Assembly (NCBI RefSeq): GCF_022682495.2
Contig: NC_071392.1
Location: 60,103,459-60,167,458 of the forward strand
Direction: 5' to 3'
From: Desmodus rotundus
Taxonomy: Eukaryota > Chordata > Mammalia > Chiroptera > Phyllostomidae
DNA length: 64,000 nt
Under the pieces are notes generated by a model. The model did no database searches. It was not told the origin of the DNA and saw nothing but the letters and a program-made list of their open reading frames with translations. Of the stretch, positions 56,911-64,000 are shown in pieces. The position numbers were made by a program, and so were the translations under genes. The first letter of the stretch is position 1; each line of letters opens with the position of its first letter.

Positions 56911-58541
56911 ATTTTGTTTAGAACCATGTAATATAACATTTTCTAGAGGTTATGTTTATGTTTTTTAAGATCTAGTTTTACTAAGCACAGTCTCTGTCAT
57001 TATACAATATGCCTTTAATTTAATAGTTATGTTCTCACTTCAAGGATGGATTATGATATAGGTGCTATGACAAGACATGCTTCTCCCTACCTACTCTTTT
57101 AAATTTTCTCAGTAATACAGGGCTCACCATTCTACTTTAGACTTTTGTCACCTTGAGGTTTGACTACTGCCCTGTCCTCTATCTTGGTTGACAGAGGAAG
57201 AGCTCTGGAATATTTAGCTAGTACAGAATGTGACAGTTTGTCTGTTTAGCAATGCCAGCCACAGAGAGCACATTATACGGATGCTCTGTGCATAGTTCTG
57301 CCTTCCAACAGTCATTCTAGGTTTTCATTTTAATTTCTAACGCTCTCTGGCCTATGACTTATAAGTAAGTTATATGACATACTTTTCTCCTACCCTGGCA
57401 GTTAAAGCATTTTACAAGGTAATTCCTAGATATGATGATGAGCTCAAAGTTTGAGGTCCTGGACTTTACCACTCAATCTCATTTTCTGGGTTGAAAATAA
57501 TTCATTTTGCAGTTCTTCACTATACAGTTTTTTTTTTTTTTTTAAATATGGGTCCTTAATTTAGATTATATAAAAAGTGTTTATTTGTATAAAAAGGGAC
57601 AGGGACTGGCAGAACAAAGAGTGATTTCAGGTTTCCTAAGTGATGAAAATAACATTTTAGCAATAGGTTTCTATTACAAAAATTACAAGAAAAATGAAAT
57701 TAACAGGATAAGCTAAAAACAGCTTAAATGTATCATAATTCTTTATGATTATCATTCAGCAAACGTTCACTGGATATTGAGTATAATTCAAATACTATAT
57801 TAGAAAAGGTAAGGAAGGCACTGCTTCTAATTATATAAAACTATACTTCCATTAAGTAGATAATTGTTACAAATATAAAACAATAATATTGAATTGGAGT
57901 CTTTCATTGAAAACATACAATATCTTTTCATATACCTTGTTGCTTTTGTGGAATATAAAATAAAGAAAGACAAATTTTTTAAGGTTACAAACTTCATTGG
58001 ATTTCAAGCAATTAAATTATATGGGGACTAACTTCAGTACAAATAAATAAAAATGTATTAGCTTAAATATTCTTAAACACACAATGCATACATATTGTGT
58101 ATGTGTGCAATTTTATCCACCAGAAACTACTGATTAGAAGAAAACAAAAGCTGAGCAGGTATTCTGTTGCACAACCATGACTTTTCCAGAAGCATGCATT
58201 TTAAATTCTTTCTATGTTCAAAAAAGAAAAACAGGTAAACTAATAATTATATTCCCCTAACCAGAATCTAGACAATTGGGGGAGTACTCGTGATTTCCTA
58301 CTTCCAAACATTAATTAATTAAAAATCTCTATATTTATCAATAAAAATTATGTTTTAAAAATGGTTGAGTAAACTGCAGTGGGAGAAATGAAATAATATA
58401 TATATATGCATTTCTTGATTTTGATTAGAAAAATTATTTTTTAATCAGAAGTAGTGATATTAAACAGATTTTTTAACTGTCTCTGAGATGATTTTTGCAA
58501 AGATTATAATTTTAAAATGAAAAAAATGCATAAGTGAAAGA
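56911..58541. other. Single-copy-looking AT-rich sequence
   Basis: 1.6 kb with no repeats that I recognise beyond a T-run at 57529-57542 and a short (TA)n at 58397. No coding signal is seen. Confidence 0.5.
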
Positions 58542-58557
58542 GCAATGTTTATTTTAT

Positions 58558-60319
58558 TTTGGTGTTTTTTTGCTTGTTTATTTTTTTGTTTACTTTATGT
58601 CCAACTAGTTGAGAATTGGACATGAACATTGAAATCAACAACTTCCTGCAGTCAGTTCCTTCAGAACCTGCTTCAGCTGCAGGGATGCCTTGTACTATGT
58701 CATGCCCTTCTCAGAGCAACCTGGATCTGGTGATGGAGGGAGTAGGAAAATAACGGCTCTGTCATTTTTTCAAAAGTGAGACAACTCTGATGCACAAAAT
58801 ATTTGCTCCAAAGCTTCTCAGGGGATTGGATGAAGTTTTATTGGAACCTGAATTGCTGTTTCACATCTCCCTTAGCCCAGTACTATTTCCCCTCCAATCC
58901 TTTCCTGAATGAAAATTCTTTTTTTATTGAATTTATTGGGGTGACATTGGTTAATAAAATTATACAGGTTTCAAGTGTACAAATCTATAATACACTATCC
59001 GTATGTTGTATTGTGAGTTCACCAAGCTAAGTTGAAGTCCCTTTCCATCACCATTTATCCCCCTTTTACCATCTTCTGCTTTGCCTCCCCCACTTCCCTT
59101 TCCCTCTGGTATTCACTATTTGTTGTCTGCTTATTTTCTAAATCCCTCCACATTTTCCATAGAACCCTCCAACCTCCGTCCCCTCTGACAGCAGCCAGTC
59201 TGTTCTCTATATCGCTGGGACTATTTCTATTTTGTTCATTAGTTCATCTTATTCATTAGATTCCAAATGCAAGTGAAATCATATGATATTTGTCTTTCAC
59301 TGATTGGCTTATTTTACTTAGCATAATACTTTCTAGGCCCATCCATGCTTACCATGCAAAATGTAAGATTTCATTCTTTTTTACAGACAAGTAGTATTCA
59401 GTTGAGTAATTATACCACAGCTTTTTATCTACTCACCTATTGATTAGAGAGCCTACAAATAAACCCATGCCTTTATGGTCAATTAATTTTTGACAAAAGA
59501 GACAAGAACATACAATAGAATAAAGGGAGTCTATTCAATAAATAGTGTTGGAAAAACATGAAAAAAGTGAAACTAGATCACCTACACTATATACAAGAAT
59601 AAGCTTAAAATTGAATAAAGGCTTAAATTTAAGTTTTGAAACCATAAAAATCCTAGAAGAAAACATAGGCAGCAAAATATCAGACATTTGTTGTAACAAT
59701 ACGTTTTCTAATACATCTCCTTAGTCAAGGGAAACTAAATAAATGGGAGTATATCAAACTAAAAATGTTTTGCACTGCAAAGGAAACCATCAACAAAATA
59801 AAAAGACAACCCACTGAAAGGGAGAACATATTCACCAATGATACATCTGATAAGGGGTTAATATACAAAATTTATAAAGAGCTTATACAGCTCAACACAA
59901 GAAAACAAACAATCTCATTTTAAAATTGGGAAAGGAACTAAATAGACATTTCTTCAAAAGGACATACTGATGGCCAATAAACATATGAAAAAATGTCTAA
60001 TGTCACTAATCATCAGAGAAATGCAAATTAAAACTACAATGAGATATCATCTCATGCCTGTCAGAATAGTTATCATCAATAAATCATTAAACATCAAGTG
60101 TTGTAGAAGATGTGATTAAAGGGAACCCTCTCTTGATGGGAATGCAAGCTAGTGTAGCCACTGTTGAAAACAGTATGGAGTTTCCTCTAAAAATTAGAAA
60201 TTGAACTGCCTTATGACCTAGCAATTCCACTTCTGGGAATATATCTGAAGAAACCATAAAAACTAATTCAAAAGATTATATGCACCCTGTGTTCACTACA
60301 ATAACCAAAATTTGGAATC
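58558..60319 (-). mobile_element. L1 with probable 3' transduction and twin-primed inversion
   Basis: AGCAATGTTTATTTTA (16 bp, perfect) occurs at 58541-58556 and 60320-60335. In the sense of the insertion (minus strand) the content is an L1 3' part (59441 to 58918) with an 'AATAAATTCAATAAAAAAAG' tail. About 360 bp of non-L1 sequence (58917 to ~58600) follow, then a second A-rich end (58558-58600). The 5' L1 part (59442-60319) is inverted. The two L1 parts nearly abut in the parent. This fits readthrough of the L1 polyadenylation site, transduction and twin priming in one event. The L1 is an older subfamily. Confidence 0.75.
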
Positions 60320-60335
60320 AGCAATGTTTATTTTA

Positions 60336-62265
60336 ATGCTTTACAATTATCTTTTAAGATACTGTACAGAAAGAAAGAGCTCTAAATCTGCTGTGAAGTC
60401 CCATGTTTTGGTCATTTCTATCCTTTTTTCACTATCATTACACTTTGTAATTACTTGTGATTTTCTCTTTTCTGAAGCAAAAATAGGTGCATATTTGGTT
60501 TTCTGATTACTTTAGCTAGAATGGTTTTTCAGCAGTTGCTTCTTCAGTAGTGATGGAAATGTGGTATTGACAAAATTCACCCTTGAACACTTTTTGCCTA
60601 ATGTTAGCTAATATACCCAGGAGATATAGTTAATGTTTCCATTTGGATGTTATTTCTTTTCCACATAAAGCTGATGCAGAAATACTAAGAATGAGTATTG
60701 GTTGTAATGACCAGACAGTGAGTTTTCTCTAGAGCCACATTATTTAAGGTAATGTTATGACTTTGCATGTTTATAAAGATGAATGAAAGCAGCAGGTGAA
60801 ATTTGTTCTGTTGCAAATTCAACAGTCTCAGAAATAGATTATATTTCATTATCATATTTTACTTATTATATATACAACTATTTAATAATAAATCAGTAGC
60901 TAAAAGGAAAAGGGAAAAATTCCCAAACACATTATCTTGAATACATAACTAACATATCTATATATCTATGCACTGTTGTTGACCCTCTACAAAAATAAAT
61001 AAATGTATCCAACATGTATTAACTCATTTCACAGATTTGAAGAGGCTGAGGTGGGATGTCATATAACCTAAGTATAGGTGGTTGTTGCAAATTAAAAATG
61101 CAACAAAGTTTCTTCTGTTTTTCAGGATTTCATATGAAAGTAGCAGCAAATCTGAGGATATGATGTGGCAGACATGAGAGCACTTGGATTTACAGGGAGA
61201 AAAGAGAAAGTGGAGAAGCTGAGAATACAGGAAGGTGCTTTGGAATGCCTTCACAATTCACACGGGAAATCCCAGTAAGCATCCTAGGGTTAACAAAGTA
61301 AGGATCTTAAATTTCTTGGAAGTTCCACATTTTTTCCAAGGATGAGGACACTTTTCCGTCAGGTATCTTTGGGAAACTATTTAGTGTGGGGACTAAGATT
61401 TTCCAGGCTGTCTCAGATAATTTAGATATGCTCCAAAAATTACATAATTCCTCTTGGCTCTGAAAAACTAGAATAAGAGAGAATTCAAATATTCCATGAT
61501 CCCAAGCCAGAGTAAAACATGGATCTCTCATGAGCTGAAATCCCTTTAAGCCAGCAGAGAACCAAAGATACCATCCACCTACATAGGCATCTACTGTCCA
61601 AAACCTTTTTTCCATTAAAATGGCTCATTGGCCTAGAGGATCATCTCTGATAGTAAGAAAGGGACCACACTCATTATGAGCAAGCATCGTCACCTAACTG
61701 TGAAACATCTTCCATTCATCTGGCTTTGACCATTTTCCATCAGATCCTTCTATCCTGCTAATTCATCTTTTATACTGCTACTATCTGTTTGTTTTTCAAA
61801 AAAACATTTTTTTCTCATCTGGTGATCTTATAAAAAATGTTCAACAACATGAAATGACCTCAACCCACTTCTTCAGCCCATGCTCCCATTTATAGCCATA
61901 GAAATGCTATAATTCACTGAGCATACCACAACTCATCTCCCTGTACTGACACATGCTTTACAGAATGTTGCAGACACCTGATCATCCTTCATGGCCTGCA
62001 AATTTCATTGCCTCTAGGAAGCATCCCCAACATCCTAATGGCTCACACCACTAATCCCATACCATCTGTTTCAACAACAGTGCTTGACACTGGAGTCTTG
62101 TTACCACTTTACCTTCACCAGACCTAAACCCCAAGCTTATTCCTTTTTTAAATTTAGAAAATATTATTTTACTTTATTCACTTCATTTTATTTATTTATA
62201 GTATAAAATATTGTACATAAAAACACTATACACAAAAATTTGCTATAACTAGACCAATATAATGG
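60336..62265. other. Intergenic, no recognised gene
   Basis: 1.9 kb. A minus-strand frame of 102 codons (61307-61615) has no recognisable domain. The segment 61850-62110 resembles an old dispersed repeat in style ('CCTTCATGGCCTGCAAATTTC', 'CTCTAGGAAGCATCCCC') but cannot be named with confidence. Confidence 0.45.
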
Positions 62266-62480
62266 TACTTGCTTTTTACTTTTATTGAGATATAAATGAC
62301 CAGTAACATCATATTACTGGTCCAGTGTACATCATGATGATTCAATAAATGTATATTTTGCAAGATAATCCCTACAGTCAGTATAGTGGGCATCCATAAC
62401 CATACATACTTACAAATATTTTGTGTGTGATTAAAACTTTCAGTATCTACTCTTGACAACTTTCACATATACAATAAAGA
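62266..62480 (-). mobile_element. Old L1 3'UTR fragment
   Basis: 'TTTTATTGAGATATAAATGACC', 'CAGTGTACATCATGATGATTC' and 'GACAACTTTCACATATACAAT' follow the antisense 3'UTR of ancient mammalian L1s. It is diverged and non-coding. Confidence 0.75.
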
Positions 62481-62483
62481 AAA

Positions 62484-62523
62484 AAAGAATAAATAAGTAA
62501 ATAAATAAATAAACAAATAAATG
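62484..62523 (+). repeat. (AAAT)n-like microsatellite
   Basis: Imperfect AAAT/AAAC units (with AAGT and AAAC variants) directly follow the old L1 fragment. Confidence 0.9.
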
Positions 62524-62589
62524 TTATCCACAGATGTTTAAGCAAATTCTTTTGACTTAGTTTCATAAATTTAATTTCTTATTATTAAT

Positions 62590-62800
62590 AATAATAATGG
62601 CTAATATTTTTAGAGAATTTACTCAATGTATCAAGGAACTATACTAAGCATTTTACATTCATTATCTATTATTTGTAAGATGATATCAGTAGGAATGTAT
62701 TATATATACAGATCTTGGCCAAGGTCACACAGCTCACTGCCTTAGATTTAAATACAATCAGATGAGTGAGGTCTCTATTTTATAACTTCCATTTCAGTTA
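62590..62800 (-). repeat. MIR: MIR SINE, antisense
   Basis: The order 'AATAATGGCTAATATTT', 'ACTATACTAAGCATTTTACATTC', 'CCAAGGTCACACAGCTCAC' matches the antisense MIR consensus along nearly its full length. This is the best-preserved MIR of the window. Confidence 0.88.
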
Positions 62801-63117
62801 AATATTTTTAGCCAATAGACAATACATTATTTTTCATATTATTATCTTTCATTGGTATGATAATCATTTTGCTGGCTTTCTTTTGTTTGGTCCTTTCCAT
62901 TTCTTCAATTTATGTAAATTTCATGAATGTATCCTCACTGGACAAAGATTTAAGTAATATGTATGAAAGATCAAAGTTCCTCCTTACCTTTCCATTCCAA
63001 GTTTTCCTCTGAAAGACAATATATGTTAAAATTCTGTTGTATGTCTTTCCAGTACTTTTGCTAAGAACTAACAAATATATATGTAGAAATAATTTATGAA
63101 AACATAATTAGACTATG

Positions 63118-64000
63118 CTCATTCCTTCATTTATTAAATCATTTTTTTATTATGCTATTACAGTTGTCCCAGTCTTTCCACTTCTGCTGTCCTCTGCACC
63201 TCCCAATGACCCCTCCCACAATCAATTCCCACACTGTTGTTCATGTCTGTGGGTCATTCATACATACTATTTGTCTAGTACCTTCCCCTTCTATTCACCA
63301 TTATTCCCCTACCTCCTCACCTCTGGTTATTTTCAGTCTGTTCCATGTTCCCAAGCCTGAGGTTTCATTTTGTTTGTTAGTGTATTTTGTTCATTAGATC
63401 CCTCTTATAGGTGAGATCAATGTGATACTTGTCTTTCACTGCCTGGCTTATTTCACTTAGCATAATATTCTCCAGTTCCATCTATGCTGTCACAAAAGGT
63501 AAGTGTTCTTTCTTTCTGCTGTGTAGTATTCCATTGGGTAAATGTACCACAGTTTTTCAATCCAATCATTTACTGATTGGTATGTAGGCTGTTTCCAGCA
63601 CTTGGCTATTGTAAATAGTGCCAGTATGAACATAGGGGTGCATAAGTTCTTTTGAATTGATGATTCAGGATTCTTAGGGAATGTATGCAACAGTGGGATC
63701 ACTGGGGCAAAAGGAGTTCTATTTTTAGTTTTTTAAGAAATTTCCATACTGTTTTTCAGAGTGGTAGCACCAGTCTGCATTCTCACCAACAGTGAACTAG
63801 GGTTCCCTTTTCTCTGCATTCTCACCACAACTTGTTGTTTGTTGATTTGGTTATGATGGCCATTCTGATGAGTGTGAGGTGACATCTCACTGTGGTTTTA
63901 ATTTGCATCTCTCTGATGGCTAGTGATGTTGAGAATTTTTTCATATGTCTATGGGCAATCTCTGTGTCTGCCTTGGAGAAGTGTCTGTTCAAGTCCTTTG
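63118..64000 (-). mobile_element. L1 3' part, continues past window end
   Basis: The antisense tail (63136), pyrimidine-rich 3'UTR and ORF2 C-terminus ('MEYYTAERKN' near 63500 in the minus sense) run up to 'GAGAAGTGTCTGTTCAAGTCC' at the right edge. ORF2 is broken; the best minus-strand frame is 70 codons (63490-63702). The 5' extent is unknown. Confidence 0.92.

Noticed and set aside
58620..58760. Short plus-strand reading with protein-like text in the transduced segment
   Set aside because: The frame closes after about 45 codons with no recognisable similarity; better explained as transduced flanking DNA.
61307..61615. 102-codon minus-strand frame with protein-like composition
   Set aside because: No domain or motif recognised, no splice or promoter context; frames of this length are expected by chance in AT-moderate DNA.

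Overview
The window looks like nuclear DNA of a microbat (Chiroptera). Three plus-strand and one minus-strand tRNA-derived SINEs match the VES family, with the B-box-like heads, the 'ggcacatgcctgggttgc' body and the (AAAT)n tails typical of it. The rest is dominated by LINE-1 (L1) copies whose 5' ends read GAAGATGG and whose 3'UTRs are G-rich and end in CAATAAAA-type tails. I see no cellular protein-coding gene. Every long open frame but one lies inside an L1 or L1-derived element, or is the antisense shadow of one. The species call is inference; the repeat families are read from the sequence.

Layout. 1-5.3 kb: fragments of old L1s, a VES SINE, an (AAAT)(CCAA) microsatellite, an antisense MLT1-type LTR and a MIR. 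5.3-36 kb: a nest of mostly plus-strand L1s. These include an internally deleted copy carrying an antisense solo LTR (5.3-9.9 kb), a HAL1-like ORF1-only element split by an inverted L1 (10.8-14.1 kb), an old L1 split by a second HAL1-like element (15.8-19.2 kb), and an older L1 (19.2-22.4 kb, probably resuming at 31.5-36 kb). The older L1 is interrupted by a roughly 7.2 kb full-length L1 that itself carries a young HAL1-like element with a 226-codon open ORF1. 36-37.5 kb: low-repeat sequence. 37.5-52 kb: minus-strand L1s, including a near full-length copy with ORF1 fused in frame to ORF2, a 6.8 kb full-length young copy, and a partial copy with its 5'UTR joined to ORF1. 52-64 kb: mostly single-copy AT-rich DNA with a hAT-like MITE, a 35-bp L1 tail insertion, an L1 with a probable 3' transduction and inversion, a MIR, and L1 3' ends.

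How the parts work together. L1 encodes an RNA-binding ORF1 protein and an ORF2 endonuclease/reverse transcriptase. VES SINEs, ORF1-only elements and mRNA retrocopies depend on ORF2 supplied in trans. The window keeps the products of each: SINEs, three ORF1-only elements, a retrocopy with a pure 45-A tail, twin-primed inversions and target-site duplications (TSDs). The most interesting object is the CpG-rich ORF1-only element at 26737-28569 with its 14-bp TSD and its degenerate sister at 16779-18613. HAL1 ('half-L1') elements are a known class, so this is probably a lineage-specific member, not a new system. Element boundaries without a TSD are accurate to about 10-30 bp.
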